DNA of 64,000 nucleotides from an uncultured Pseudoteredinibacter sp. (GCF_947502065.1 NZ_CANMYE010000002.1:62001-126000); one strand, 5' to 3'. Counted from the stretch's first letter, positions 29,692 through 39,502 are shown. The notes: generated by a model not told the origin, from the letters alone. Numbers and translations: made by a program.

Positions 29692-31064
29692 GACACCCCC
29701 GGGGATTTTTTGCTTTCGGCATCAGACATTAAAGCCTGAACTACCTCTTCCATTGCCGCACTACGCGAACCTTTAACAAGCACTGTGCAGGAGCCCGACA
29801 ATTCTGATTTCAATTCTTCGATCAAACTGCGCTTATCTTGAAAGTGCTTTCCGGCACTGCACTTGCTGGCAGCATGCTTTGATAAATCACCTACACAGAA
29901 CAAAGCGCTGATGGCCTTATCCTGTGCATATTGACCAATTTTTTTATGAAGTTTTTTCTCTTCAGGCCCCAACTCGCCCATATCACCCAAAACCAAAATC
30001 GTTTTACCTTCCTGATCGGCTAGCATATCGATTGCTGCCTGAACTGATCCTGGATTAGCGTTATAGCTATCATCAATAATTTGGGCGCCTGAGACATGTT
30101 CAAAACGCTGCATCCTGCCTGCAGCATTTTTCGCCGAGGACAAACCTTGCACGATAGTTTCCAACGACACAGAACAAGCATAAGCACAGCTTGCCGCCGC
30201 CAAAGCATTGGCTACATTGTGACGACCCGGCATTGCCAGCTGAACTCTTTGTGTTGCAATGGGCGTTGTTAAATCAAAGGCGTAACAAGCATCGGCTAAC
30301 AATTCGATATTGCTCGCGTAGATATCGGCCTGCACAGAATCAGTACTGTAACGAACGATCTGTGATTCCGCTAAGCCACCGGCCCAGCGATCGGCGTACT
30401 CACAATCCTCATTAATAATTGCTTTTGCAGATTCAGACAAGCCTTGGTAGATTTCACCCTTGGCCATCGCCACACCATCCAGGCTACCAAAGCCCTCAAG
30501 ATGCGCTGCCATAACATTGTTCACCATCACAACAGTGGGCTTAGCAATTGAGCTGAGATAAGCAATTTCACCAGGGCCACTGGCACCCATTTCAATCACT
30601 GCATACTCAGTGTCAGCCTGCAAATCAAATAGCGTTAAAGGCACACCGATATGGTTATTCAGATTACCCTTGGTTGCCAAAGTCGGCCCTAGCAATGAAA
30701 AGATGCTAGCCAACATTTGTTTGACAGTGGTCTTTCCGCTGCTGCCAGTAATACCAACTACCGGACCACGAAAAGACTGACGAAACATTTGCGCAATTGA
30801 CGCCAGGGCAGCATAGCAATCTGGAACCACTAGCTGTGGAATCTCAATCGTAGCCTGCTGCTCCTCAACTATGGCTGCAGTGGCGCCTTGCGCCTGAGCT
30901 TTTACCAAAAATTGATGACCATCGAAATTCTCACCCTTAAGGGCAACGAAGATATCTCCGGCGGACACCTTACGGCTATCCGTGCTCAAGCCTTCAATTG
31001 AAATTTCACTATCAATATCCAAGGCCAAAGCAGCCGCTATCTTTTGTAAGCTAAGAGGAAACAT
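29685..31064 (-). CDS. murF: UDP-MurNAc-tripeptide--D-Ala-D-Ala ligase MurF
   Basis: A 459-residue Mur ligase adding the dipeptide made by DdlB. The ATP loop is [16 protein letters not shown]; further family sequences are [15 protein letters not shown] and [19 protein letters not shown]. The N-terminal domain has the usual substrate-binding [18 protein letters not shown]. It shares one base of start and stop with murE. Confidence 0.97.
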   Translation of the reverse strand: MFPLSLQKIAAALALDIDSEISIEGLSTDSRKVSAGDIFVALKGENFDGHQFLVKAQAQGATAAIVEEQQATIEIPQLVVPDCYAALASIAQMFRQSFRGPVVGITGSSGKTTVKQMLASIFSLLGPTLATKGNLNNHIGVPLTLFDLQADTEYAVIEMGASGPGEIAYLSSIAKPTVVMVNNVMAAHLEGFGSLDGVAMAKGEIYQGLSESAKAIINEDCEYADRWAGGLAESQIVRYSTDSVQADIYASNIELLADACYAFDLTTPIATQRVQLAMPGRHNVANALAAASCAYACSVSLETIVQGLSSAKNAAGRMQRFEHVSGAQIIDDSYNANPGSVQAAIDMLADQEGKTILVLGDMGELGPEEKKLHKKIGQYAQDKAISALFCVGDLSKHAASKCSAGKHFQDKRSLIEELKSELSGSCTVLVKGSRSAAMEEVVQALMSDAESKKSPGVSC

Positions 31065-32596
31065 TACTGCACTCCTCCCTGCTGAATCTGTTTTTCTTGC
31101 AGAAATTTTTCGGCAATGACCCGGTCATCAAACCATAGCTTTTCGCCCTTAACGATTTGATAATCTTCATGCCCCTTACCTGCAATAAGGATACAATCAC
31201 CATCAACGGCACCAGCGATGGCCTGTTCGATGGCAGACTTTCGGTCAACAACCATTTGCGACTCGATTGCTGAGGCATCGATGCCCGCCTGAATATCATC
31301 AAGAATTCGCTGAGGATCTTCATTGCGCGGGTTATCACTGGTCACCCAAATTCTGTCAGCCAAACGAGCAGCGATAGCTCCCATTTGTGGGCGCTTGCCT
31401 CTATCTCGATCACCACCGCAACCAAATACACACTGCAGTCGCCCACTGCAATGCTGGCGAACCCCTAACAAGGCTTTTTCAAGAGCATCTGGGGTGTGGG
31501 CATAATCTACAACCACAGTAATGCCGGCATGACTAAAAGTTTCTAAACGACCTTTAACAGCACATAACTCAGGCAATAACTCACACAAACTTTCCCAGCT
31601 ATAACCCTTAGCAATTGCAGCAGCCATCACCGCCAATAGATTGCTCACATTAAAGCCGCCCAGCAACTGAGTTTGTAATTCAGCTCTACCCCAAGGGCTA
31701 ACGAGCCTTAATGTCATGCCTTCGGAGTGATATTCAGCTGACTCACAATAAATGTCGGCAAATTGATTGGTACAGCTATAAGTTAGGGTTTTTAGACCAG
31801 AAGCCTTTAAAACATGCGCAAAAATTTCACCGTACTCATCATCAAGGTTTAATACCGCGGCTGACAAGCCTTTGAAAGTAAACAGCTTTGCTTTGGCCTT
31901 AGCGTATGCTGCCATACTGCCGTGATAATCTAGGTGATCACGACTGAGATTGGTAAACACCGCAATATCAAAATCTACAGCGGCAACACGCCCCTGCATC
32001 AAACTGTGTGATGAGACCTCCATAGCGACTGACTGCATCCCTGCTTCACGCAGCTCTGCCAAAATCGCTTGGGCTCGAATAGCATCAGGGGTGGTCATAC
32101 CCGTGTCTTGCAAAGTCATTTTTGCCTTGCGGTCAACTTCGCCATAACCCATAGTCCCTAGCATCGCGGCACGCTGACCCAACAATGCCTGCAACTGTGC
32201 AAAAAGCTGAGTACAACTGGTCTTACCATTAGTTCCCGTAAAACCAACAACCGATAAAGCTGTGCTGGGTTCGGCATAAAAGTTCGCCGCAATCCGACTC
32301 ATTTTGTGGAGCAAAGCTTTTATCGAAACAACAGGCACACCCTGGCGACTAGAAATTGCGCCATGATCCTCGCCGTCCGCTTCTTGCAATACAGCGGCTG
32401 CTCCAGCTTTAATGGCCTTATCGATAAAGCGACGACCATCGGTTTCCAAACCCGTCACAGCGATAAAACAATCACCTTGCTTTACTTTTCGACTGTCCTG
32501 CTGCAAGCCAGATAAATGCAGATCTTTGTATTCAGCTGCATCAATATCTAAGCCCGACAACAAATGCTGCAAACTGCAGTAATTGGAAGTACTCAT
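31064..32596 (-). CDS. murE: UDP-MurNAc-dipeptide--meso-diaminopimelate ligase MurE
   Basis: A 510-residue Mur ligase. The ATP loop is GFTGTNGKTSCTQLF, and the carbamylated-Lys region and C-terminal GCGGDRDRGKRPQMG are present. VTSDNPRNEDPQRI contains the DNPR sequence that marks meso-diaminopimelate specificity, so the peptidoglycan is of the A1-gamma type. Start overlaps the ftsI stop by 4 bp. Confidence 0.97.
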   Translation of the reverse strand: MSTSNYCSLQHLLSGLDIDAAEYKDLHLSGLQQDSRKVKQGDCFIAVTGLETDGRRFIDKAIKAGAAAVLQEADGEDHGAISSRQGVPVVSIKALLHKMSRIAANFYAEPSTALSVVGFTGTNGKTSCTQLFAQLQALLGQRAAMLGTMGYGEVDRKAKMTLQDTGMTTPDAIRAQAILAELREAGMQSVAMEVSSHSLMQGRVAAVDFDIAVFTNLSRDHLDYHGSMAAYAKAKAKLFTFKGLSAAVLNLDDEYGEIFAHVLKASGLKTLTYSCTNQFADIYCESAEYHSEGMTLRLVSPWGRAELQTQLLGGFNVSNLLAVMAAAIAKGYSWESLCELLPELCAVKGRLETFSHAGITVVVDYAHTPDALEKALLGVRQHCSGRLQCVFGCGGDRDRGKRPQMGAIAARLADRIWVTSDNPRNEDPQRILDDIQAGIDASAIESQMVVDRKSAIEQAIAGAVDGDCILIAGKGHEDYQIVKGEKLWFDDRVIAEKFLQEKQIQQGGVQ

Positions 32597-34362
32597 TGCA
32601 CACCCCCAACCATAGCGACTTGCGAGCTATCGCTTATTCTTGGAGGCACACGCAATAAACGCAGCGCAGATTCCGCAACCCGAGAGAAAACAGGGGCTGC
32701 CACTTTACCGCCCGAGTAAGCCTGAGTACCCGGCTCATTAATCATGACCACAGCTACAACTTCCGGCGCATCCGCAGGAGCCATACCAGCAAACAAAGAC
32801 ATATAGCGATTTTCGGCATAACCCTTTGAACCTAGCTTGTGAACGGTTCCAGTTTTTCCGGCGACGGGATAATCCGTAATTTGAGCGAGCTTACCAGTAC
32901 CTTCTTTTTCTGGCACTGTGCTCAACATTTTACGTACCTGCTTTACCAAAGCGGGATCGGCAACCTGATGACTTTCGACACCTTCTTGATGATGTAAAAT
33001 CGACACAGGACGGAAAGTCCCGTCATTGGCGATAACATTGTAAGCTTGGGCTAGCTGCGCGGCGGTTAAGCTCATGCCATAACCAAAAGAAAAATTGGCA
33101 TGCTCGGTAACATGCCATTTAGGTCGATTTGGTAAAGTTCCCGTGCGCTCACCAGGAAAACCTGTTCCCGTGACCGCCCCCAAGCCGAAGCGCTGATATA
33201 TATCCCGTATGGTTTCAGGCTCCATTTGCAAGGCCAGCTTAACAATTCCAACCTGACTGGATTTTGTGAGGATTCGCTCTAGGTTTATTTCGCCGTAATT
33301 TACTGGATCGACAAAGGTTTTTCCTGGCACACGAACATAACCTGGATTGGTATCGATCACCGTATCTTTTGAAAACTTACCTGTTTCTAATGCCGCCAGA
33401 ATGGTTAAAGGCTTCATGGTCGAGCCTGGCTCATATTGATCGGTCAGCGCTCTATTACGTAACTGCTTAGCCTTAATCTTGCTACGATTATTGGGGTTGT
33501 ACGATGGCTGATTGACCATAGCCAAAACTTCAGAGCTCGCGACATCCAAAATAACCACAGAGCCCGATTTAGCCTTGTAAGCTTTTAGGGCTGTTTTCAA
33601 TTCGCGATGCGCCATATATTGCAAACGCAAATCAATACTTAAACGTACGTCTTTCCCAGACTGGGCAGCTCGAATCAAACCCGCATCTTTAATGACGCGA
33701 CCTTTTAAATCCTTAATAACACGCTTGGCGCCCGCCTCACCCTTGAGCCAATGATCATAGGCCAACTCCAAACCTTCCTGGCCTTTACCTTCCACATCGA
33801 CAAAGCCAACCAAATGAGAAGCCACTTCTGCCGCAGGATAAAAACGTTGATACTCAGTCGTTGCGTAAACCCCATCAACATCCAAGGCCATAACAGCCTC
33901 AGCTTTATGTGGCGGCAAGTGACGCTTTAGATACATAAATTCTTTATTGGCAAAACGATCAAATTTTGCAGCCAACTCTGACTGCTTCAAGCCTAAAGCT
34001 TTGGCCACCGCGCGCAATTGACCATCATCGTTTTTGAAAAGCTTGGGGTTTGCCCACACCGAAGTTACCGGCGAGCTCACCGCCAAAGGTTCACCATTGC
34101 GATCGGTAATTAAGCCACGATAAGCATTAATGGTTTCATGACGAATAGTCCGCGCATTACCCTGGCCTTGCAAAAACTCATAGCCGCGCTCATTCCCCGG
34201 AACCACCTGCAGGAACGCTAAATGCCACATCAAGGCAAGCAGCAATAGCGCAATAACAGCAACGGTAAAATGAAAACGCCACTTTGCCAACATCGCTATA
34301 GCCAGGCCCTTACCCTTGGCGGGCGCCTGCTTGCGCTTTGATGTTGTGACTTTTTTATTCAC
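32593..34362 (-). CDS. ftsI: Septal transpeptidase FtsI (PBP3)
   Basis: A 589-residue class B penicillin-binding protein. A cytoplasmic basic tail and one membrane helix (about 30-52) lead into the PBP dimer domain and the transpeptidase domain. The active-site Ser is in EPGSTMKPL and the third motif is GKTGT. The second motif, normally SxN (SSN in most gammaproteobacterial PBP3), reads SSQ at residues 368-370 in TKSSQVGIVKLAL; I checked the codon (CAG, plus 33253-33255). This substitution is unusual and could affect beta-lactam acylation. The gene lies between ftsL and murE. Confidence 0.96.
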   Translation of the reverse strand: MNKKVTTSKRKQAPAKGKGLAIAMLAKWRFHFTVAVIALLLLALMWHLAFLQVVPGNERGYEFLQGQGNARTIRHETINAYRGLITDRNGEPLAVSSPVTSVWANPKLFKNDDGQLRAVAKALGLKQSELAAKFDRFANKEFMYLKRHLPPHKAEAVMALDVDGVYATTEYQRFYPAAEVASHLVGFVDVEGKGQEGLELAYDHWLKGEAGAKRVIKDLKGRVIKDAGLIRAAQSGKDVRLSIDLRLQYMAHRELKTALKAYKAKSGSVVILDVASSEVLAMVNQPSYNPNNRSKIKAKQLRNRALTDQYEPGSTMKPLTILAALETGKFSKDTVIDTNPGYVRVPGKTFVDPVNYGEINLERILTKSSQVGIVKLALQMEPETIRDIYQRFGLGAVTGTGFPGERTGTLPNRPKWHVTEHANFSFGYGMSLTAAQLAQAYNVIANDGTFRPVSILHHQEGVESHQVADPALVKQVRKMLSTVPEKEGTGKLAQITDYPVAGKTGTVHKLGSKGYAENRYMSLFAGMAPADAPEVVAVVMINEPGTQAYSGGKVAAPVFSRVAESALRLLRVPPRISDSSQVAMVGGVQ

Positions 34363-34386
34363 CGCTATCTCAATCGTGCTGTTTTG

Positions 34387-34674
34387 TTATTTAATAATGA
34401 CCAGCTCATTGGCGGCCGGCGCTTTCATTTTCAATTGTTTTTTAGCTGTTGTTTCAACTCGGCTATAACTGGCTAAAGTGCTTTGCTCGAGAAGATATTG
34501 CCCCCAAGCGACCTGATAACCATTAGTCATACGCTTAGCAAGCTCAAGCTGATTCAATTTAATGCGGCTTTTATGGGTACTATCGACGACCGCGATAGCA
34601 GATAGCATCACCAGCAACCACAGCAATGCCATGATCAACGGCCAACGCCACTGAAACTCCCCCGATTCTGCCAC
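34387..34674 (-). CDS. ftsL: Cell division protein FtsL
   Basis: A 95-residue bitopic protein: short cytoplasmic N-terminus, one membrane helix (about 12-30), and a periplasmic leucine-zipper-like coiled coil. It forms the FtsQBL complex that activates FtsWI. Sequence similarity in this family is weak; the call rests on size, topology and position between rsmH and ftsI. Confidence 0.9.
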   Translation of the reverse strand: MAESGEFQWRWPLIMALLWLLVMLSAIAVVDSTHKSRIKLNQLELAKRMTNGYQVAWGQYLLEQSTLASYSRVETTAKKQLKMKAPAANELVIIK

Positions 34675-34690
34675 CTCAAATTCCCTGCCT

Positions 34691-35620
34691 TTAAAGCTTT
34701 TCTGCCACGCGCATTACAGCACTGCGTGAGCGAATATTTTCTGCCAGCTCACTAGCATCGGCTTTCATAGCTTTGCCAACACTGCGCATTGTTTTATCTA
34801 ATTGATCTTCAGTAACCGGCAAACCAGGTGGCAACTCCTGCCCTTTTTCCTGACGCCGAATAAAACGTTTAACTAAGCGGTCTTCTAAGGAGTGGAAGCT
34901 AATAACCACCAAGCGCCCACCTGGCTTGAGAATGCTCAAACTCTGGTCCAGCACCGCTTCAAGGTCCGCCAATTCATTATTGATATGAATACGTATACCT
35001 TGAAACGCTCGAGTAGCCGGGTTCTTACCCTTTTCCCAGGCTGGATTTGCATCAGCAACAATACGCGCCAATTGCAGAGTCCGAGTAATGGTCTTGGCTT
35101 GTCTGGACTCTACAATGGCGCGGGCGATTCGCTTAGCGAAGCGCTCTTCTCCGTACTCCTTTAACACTCGGGCAATTTCTGTCTCCTCAGCAGAATTCAC
35201 CCAATCGGCCGCTGTCATACCCGCACTACTGTTCATGCGCATATCCAGTGGACCATCCTGCATGAAGCTAAACCCCCGTTCGGCTTCATCCAGCTGTGGT
35301 GACGACACCCCCAAATCTAACAATATGCCGTCAACCAACCCTGTCTTGCCGCGCTCCGCGACAAATTCTTGCATTTGCGCAAACGAACCATGCGCAATTT
35401 CAAATCGTTTTTCTGCTGCAAACTTTTCATGTGCCACCGCAATCGCATCAGGATCTTTATCAATAGCCATCAAATGACCATCCTGCCCTAAGGAATTGAG
35501 CACCAAGGCGCTATGGCCACCGCGACCAAAAGTACCGTCGATATAAAAGCCATCTTTATCAATCAATAGATGGTTGACCGCTTCATCTAGCAGAACACTG
35601 TAATGTGGCGAATTACTCAT
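34691..35620 (-). CDS. rsmH: 16S rRNA m4C1402 methyltransferase RsmH
   Basis: A 309-residue SAM-dependent methyltransferase (formerly MraW) modifying N4 of C1402 in 16S rRNA. Signature sequences are [13 protein letters not shown] at the start, [15 protein letters not shown] (SAM motif I), [19 protein letters not shown], and [15 protein letters not shown]. The ribose 2'-O partner at the same nucleotide, RsmI, is also encoded in this window. Confidence 0.97.
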   Translation of the reverse strand: MSNSPHYSVLLDEAVNHLLIDKDGFYIDGTFGRGGHSALVLNSLGQDGHLMAIDKDPDAIAVAHEKFAAEKRFEIAHGSFAQMQEFVAERGKTGLVDGILLDLGVSSPQLDEAERGFSFMQDGPLDMRMNSSAGMTAADWVNSAEETEIARVLKEYGEERFAKRIARAIVESRQAKTITRTLQLARIVADANPAWEKGKNPATRAFQGIRIHINNELADLEAVLDQSLSILKPGGRLVVISFHSLEDRLVKRFIRRQEKGQELPPGLPVTEDQLDKTMRSVGKAMKADASELAENIRSRSAVMRVAEKL

Positions 35621-35631
35621 TAGCTCAACAC

Positions 35632-36075
35632 CTACAGCGAAAGCGTTTGCATTTCAGGCGGAATCTCATCATCAACCGCCTCATCCAATAGAGCCGACCA
35701 ACTGGCCTCACTCCACAATTCAAATTTTTTCCCCTGCCCCACCAACATTAACTCTTTCTCTAAATTTGCATATTTACGTAATGGCCCCGGAATAGAGATG
35801 CGGCCATTAGCAGGATCCATTTCCACAGCTGTGGCATAACCGATCAGCAAACGCTTAGCGCGAGCAGATACCTTGTTAAAGCTGGGAAGATTTTCGATCT
35901 GAGGAAGAATTTGCAGCCACTGAGGCTCTGGATAAACCAACAAACAACGCTCTTCAGTATTTGCGGTGATCACTAATCGTCCCGCACAGGCCTCTACCAA
36001 CGAGTCGCGAAGACTTGTTGGAATCGCCAGACGCCCTTTCGCGTCCATATTGATTGCGTGACCACCTTGATACAC
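35632..36075 (-). CDS. mraZ: Transcriptional repressor MraZ
   Basis: A 147-residue protein with two AbrB-like SpoVT domains; the first begins [16 protein letters not shown] and the second is around [17 protein letters not shown]. MraZ binds repeats just upstream of its own gene and represses the dcw operon in E. coli. The start is GTG at 36075, which gives the family N-terminus; ATG further in would remove conserved residues. It is the first gene of the cluster, with its operator at 36110-36165. Confidence 0.96.
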   Translation of the reverse strand: MYQGGHAINMDAKGRLAIPTSLRDSLVEACAGRLVITANTEERCLLVYPEPQWLQILPQIENLPSFNKVSARAKRLLIGYATAVEMDPANGRISIPGPLRKYANLEKELMLVGQGKKFELWSEASWSALLDEAVDDEIPPEMQTLSL

Positions 36076-36109
36076 TGAGTGCTACCATTTGCTCGTTTTG
36101 GGACATTTG

Positions 36110-36165
36110 CTCCACCAAACTCCACCTGGAATCTAGAAAAAACACAAATCTCCACTTTTTTCCAC
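36110..36165 (-). promoter_or_regulatory. MraZ operator: two pairs of GTGGA(G/A) boxes
   Basis: On the minus strand GTGGAG, GTGGAG, GTGGAG and GTGGAA occur at plus 36110-36115, 36120-36125, 36150-36155 and 36160-36165. Within each pair the period is 10 bp, and the pairs are 40 bp apart. The TGGNN-N5-TGGNN layout matches the MraZ recognition pattern. The boxes lie between the -10 element and the mraZ start, as expected for autorepression. Confidence 0.8.
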
Positions 36166-36173
36166 ATAGCTAC

Positions 36174-36201
36174 ACTATAAATCTGAACTAGGCAAAGTCA
36201 A
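36174..36201 (-). promoter_or_regulatory. Promoter of the mraZ/dcw cluster
   Basis: TTGACT (plus 36196-36201) and TATAGT (plus 36174-36179) on the minus strand are 16 bp apart. The transcript would start about 36167, right at the MraZ boxes. Confidence 0.7.
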
Positions 36202-36320
36202 GGTAAAAAGCGTTTAAAATCAGGGATATTGCAGCGATCTTCGAGAAACTTGTTAAGAACTGGCCATTTCTCCGAGACTAGAAACATCAAAAAACAAGAA
36301 AAAACAACACACTAAGGCGC

Positions 36321-36345
36321 AAACTTAAAGTAATACTTTAAGTTT
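36321..36345. repeat. 11-bp perfect inverted repeat between rnpB and mraZ
   Basis: AAACTTAAAGT and ACTTTAAGTTT flank AAT. It lies about 55 bp past the 3' end of rnpB on the minus strand and 120 bp upstream of the mraZ promoter. The stem is A/T-rich and followed by T's only on the plus strand, so it may be a weak terminator or a dimeric repressor site. Confidence 0.5.
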
Positions 36346-36400
36346 TAGGAAAGAGTTCGATGAATTCCAAAATAATGCCAAGAACGGCGAAGGGAAAATA

Positions 36401-36756
36401 AGTCAAAGGCGGCCTATAAGCCGGGTTCTGTCGTGAACAGTCATTCATCTGGGATGCTTGTCACCAAACACCTCAAGCGACCTACCCGAATCCAGCGCGG
36501 GTCACGCCTATAGGATTCCTATTTGGTCTTGCTCCGAGTGGGGTTTACCATCGCCACAGACTGTTACCAGCTGCGCGGTGCGCTCTTACCGCACCTTTTC
36601 AACCTTACCGGCCGCGAACGGCTTAGGCGGTTTCCTTTCTGCTGCACTTTCCGTAGGCTTTCGCCCCCCAGGCGTTACCTGGCACTCTACCCTTTGGAGC
36701 CCGGACTTTCCTCCCTCCTTATGTAAGAAGAGCGACTGCCCAGCCACCTTTGACAG
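36401..36756 (-). ncRNA. rnpB: RNase P RNA, bacterial type A
   Basis: The catalytic RNA that matures tRNA 5' ends. On the minus strand GAGGAAAGTCCGGGCTCC (within plus 36696-36714) is the universally conserved CR-I core. The 3' part ACAGAACCCGGCTTATAGGC (plus 36411-36430) is the other end of the P4 pairing. Helix P1 is formed by GTCAAAGGTGG (plus 36744-36754) with CCGCCTTTGAC (plus 36402-36412), one wobble pair, which fixes both ends to within a few bases. Length of about 356 nt is normal. It lies next to mraZ in the same orientation; in many relatives it is next to rsmI too, but here a TonB receptor gene intervenes. Confidence 0.95.
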
Positions 36757-36761
36757 GGGCA

Positions 36762-36790
36762 ACAATAGCGATTCAATACGCCACTTGCAA
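36762..36790 (-). promoter_or_regulatory. rnpB promoter
   Basis: TTGCAA (plus 36785-36790) and TATTGT (plus 36762-36767) on the minus strand are separated by exactly 17 bp. The expected start point falls within a few bases of the P1-derived 5' end of rnpB. Confidence 0.75.
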
Positions 36791-37097
36791 GCTTTATGAT
36801 CTTTACATTTTTATCGTTTACAAGCTAGAAAGCCCACACAATAATAGAGTTCGTTTATGCAATTGACAAAAAGATTCTAAATCAGTGTCATTGCTGGACA
36901 AATTGGCCAACCCTGTTGGCTATTCAGCCTAAATAGTATATGGTTCGCGATGCCTAAAAGTCGTGAACGATCGACATATAACAACAAAAACAAAAACTTA
37001 GGCACAACACTGTAAAAACTACTATAAATAGTAGCTGTAACAGACAACCTATATAAGTCTGAGCAGCAAACACCCGCTCATCACAGGAGATCGACTG
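36791..37097 (+). other. Hairpin-rich leader region of the TonB receptor gene
   Basis: No ORF is convincing. The stretch contains GCCAAC/GTTGGC (36906-36920), GTTCGCGA paired with TCGTGAAC (36943-36968, one wobble) and a perfect CTACTAT/ATAGTAG inverted repeat (37019-37034). TTGACA occurs at 36864-36869 but without a good -10. A classic Fur box is not visible. GGAG lies before the ATG at 37098. The stems could be part of a regulated mRNA leader or operator sites. Confidence 0.4.
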
Positions 37098-39449
37098 ATG
37101 AAATCTATTAGACAACGCACTCTAAGTGTTGCCATCGGCGCAATAGCAGCCGCTTCAGCCATGCCCTCTCTCGCACAACTTGCCCTTGAAGAAGTGGTAG
37201 TTACCGCCCAAAAGCGTGAGCAGAGCCTGATGGATGTACCCATTTCCGTTAACGCGGTAGCGGGTGAAAAAATGAACGAGGCCGGAATCAGTACCCTCGA
37301 AGACATGACCGCCTATGTTCCAAACCTAACATTCAACCAAACTGGTATCGGTACTATTGTAGGTATTCGCGGTATCAGCTCTGGCATTAACCAAGGCTTC
37401 GAACAGTCTGTTGGTCAGTATGTAGATGGCATCTACTACGGCCGCGCACAGCTAACTCGTGCGCCTATGTTTGATATGGAGCGTGTAGAAATTCTCCGCG
37501 GCCCCCAGTCGATCTTATTCGGCAAAAACTCTATCGCCGGTGCGGTTTCAATGACAACGGCCAAGCCAACCGATGATTTTGAGGGTTCTGTAACAGCTTT
37601 GTACGAACCTGATCATGGTGAGCGTGATATGAAGCTCGTTCTTTCTGGCCCATTAACCGAAAACTTAAGCGGTCGCGTAGCAGTTCTAAACCGCCTGATT
37701 GATGGTTATTATGAGAACACAACTTTTAATCGCGATGAGTCCAAAGAAGATGTAAGCGTCTTCCGTGGATCACTTCGCTGGGATGCCTCTGACGATCTAA
37801 CAGTTAATTTAAAAGCTGAAAAAAGCAGCTTTGACACCAAAGGTCGCTTTTTAGAAATTGTCAACCAAGTTGGGGCTACTCCATATGGTGCCGTTTTGGG
37901 TGCACTAACCGGTGGCGCTTATCAGCTTGACGACAAGCAAGATTTCCGCCGTCAGTCGAACGGTGACTTCAGCAACAATGAAACCGAAAATCTGACATTA
38001 AATATTGAGTATGCCATTGGCGACATCACCATGAACGCCATCACTGGCTACAATGCCTATGAATACCAAGAAGATTGTGATTGCGATTTTGTAGGCGCAA
38101 CTATCTTTACAGCTCAATCTGCTGAAGATTTTGACCAGATAAGCCAAGAGATTCGTTTCACCTCTCCAGGAGGAGAAACCGTTGATTGGATTGCAGGTGC
38201 ATTTTGGCAATCTACCGACTTGGCATTCAATGATTCTATTACCATTCCAACTAATAGCCTTTTCGGAATTGGACCGCTTGCCACCTTTGCCCCGCTACGT
38301 GGTACCGCAACACAGCGAACCTTCAATCAGGAATCTGACCTGTGGTCTGTCTTCGCTCAAGCCACGTGGAATATCAATGATGAGTTTCGCTTAAACCTGG
38401 GTGCTCGCTACACATCTGAAGATAAGGAAGCATCACGCCGCCAGTATCATGTAGATGCAAGTGGTACTGATGTCGGAGCAAACAACCCATTGCTAAATGC
38501 ATTATACGGCGCGTTCTTGATCGAGCCTTACGACACCATTAGCGGCGACCGTGATGAAGGAGCCTTCACACCGCTGATTACTGCTCAGTGGGATGTAAAT
38601 GCCGACACCATGCTGTACGCCACTTGGACGACCGGCTTTAAAGGCGGTGGTTTTGATGTTCGATCGAATGGACACCCAGACCCTAGCTATGTTGGTGCAG
38701 TCCACCCAAGAACTGGACAACAGGTAGTCGGTGTTTTCGAATATGAAGAAGAGAAAGCAACTAGTATCGAACTTGGCGGTAAGTTTACTCTAGCTGAGGG
38801 CGCTGCAGAATTGAATGTGGCTCTATTCCGCACTGAGTACGAAGATCTGCAAACTTCTCAGTTTGATGGCACTTTGGGCTTTAACGTAACCAATGCTGGT
38901 GAAGCCACTAGCCAAGGTATCGAAATGGATGGCCGCTGGTTACTATCTGAAGGTCTAACCTTAACCGGTTCTGCTGCCTATCTAGACTTCGAGTACGACT
39001 CCTTCCCTAACGGCCAGTGTGCTTTTGGTATTGAATCTAACAGTGCTACCCACCCAGGCCTGTGTGACTTCTCAGGCGAGCGTCGTGAGTTCACTCCTGA
39101 ACTACAAGGCACCTTGAGCTTGGATCACGTAATGCCAATCGGGGAAGATTTCGAGCTGCATTCAACGCTAGATTTGATCTACAGTGACGAGTACTTCGCG
39201 TCTCCGACTCTAGACCAAAACTTAGTTCAAGAAGCTTATACCAAAGTTAACCTACGTGTAGGCTTTGGCGCCGCAGACGGCCAGTGGGAAGTTGCCTTAG
39301 TGGGTAAAAACCTAACTGACGAAGACGTTGTGACCTTTGGTAACGTAGCTCCACTATCCACTACCCTAACCGGTGGTGCTGGTGCAGCTTACTACGCCTT
39401 CTTCGACCGTCCTCGCTCTGTAGCCGTACAAGGTACCTTGCGCTTCTAA
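37098..39449 (+). CDS. TonB-dependent outer-membrane receptor
   Basis: A 783-residue beta-barrel receptor for energised uptake across the outer membrane. A signal peptide (about 1-26, ending MPSLAQ) precedes the TonB box LEEVVVTAQKREQSL. The plug domain (about 45-160) has VEILRGPQSILFGKNSIAGAV, and the barrel ends in the aromatic SVAVQGTLRF needed for assembly. No transporter, enzyme or sensor gene lies beside it, so the substrate is unknown. It resembles the large group of proteobacterial receptors often annotated as iron-siderophore but also used for other nutrients. It is inserted between the normally close rnpB and rsmI and has its own terminator. Confidence 0.95.
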   Translation: MKSIRQRTLSVAIGAIAAASAMPSLAQLALEEVVVTAQKREQSLMDVPISVNAVAGEKMNEAGISTLEDMTAYVPNLTFNQTGIGTIVGIRGISSGINQGFEQSVGQYVDGIYYGRAQLTRAPMFDMERVEILRGPQSILFGKNSIAGAVSMTTAKPTDDFEGSVTALYEPDHGERDMKLVLSGPLTENLSGRVAVLNRLIDGYYENTTFNRDESKEDVSVFRGSLRWDASDDLTVNLKAEKSSFDTKGRFLEIVNQVGATPYGAVLGALTGGAYQLDDKQDFRRQSNGDFSNNETENLTLNIEYAIGDITMNAITGYNAYEYQEDCDCDFVGATIFTAQSAEDFDQISQEIRFTSPGGETVDWIAGAFWQSTDLAFNDSITIPTNSLFGIGPLATFAPLRGTATQRTFNQESDLWSVFAQATWNINDEFRLNLGARYTSEDKEASRRQYHVDASGTDVGANNPLLNALYGAFLIEPYDTISGDRDEGAFTPLITAQWDVNADTMLYATWTTGFKGGGFDVRSNGHPDPSYVGAVHPRTGQQVVGVFEYEEEKATSIELGGKFTLAEGAAELNVALFRTEYEDLQTSQFDGTLGFNVTNAGEATSQGIEMDGRWLLSEGLTLTGSAAYLDFEYDSFPNGQCAFGIESNSATHPGLCDFSGERREFTPELQGTLSLDHVMPIGEDFELHSTLDLIYSDEYFASPTLDQNLVQEAYTKVNLRVGFGAADGQWEVALVGKNLTDEDVVTFGNVAPLSTTLTGGAGAAYYAFFDRPRSVAVQGTLRF

Positions 39450-39473
39450 GCTGGGCACTTAAACGCTACAAAG

Positions 39474-39502
39474 AAAAAGCCCCGCACTGCGGGGCTTTTT
39501 TA
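39474..39502 (+). terminator. Rho-independent terminator after the TonB receptor gene
   Basis: Stem AGCCCCGC / GCGGGGCT with loop ACT, followed by a run of T. It lies about 28 bp past the stop. Confidence 0.9.

Noticed and set aside
36458..36799. 113-codon ORF over the RNase P RNA gene
   Set aside because: The sequence is explained by rnpB on the other strand, with conserved core motifs and matching ends.
36906..37034. Cobalamin or TPP riboswitch before the TonB receptor gene
   Set aside because: Neither the B12 box nor the CTGAGA motif of the TPP class is present.
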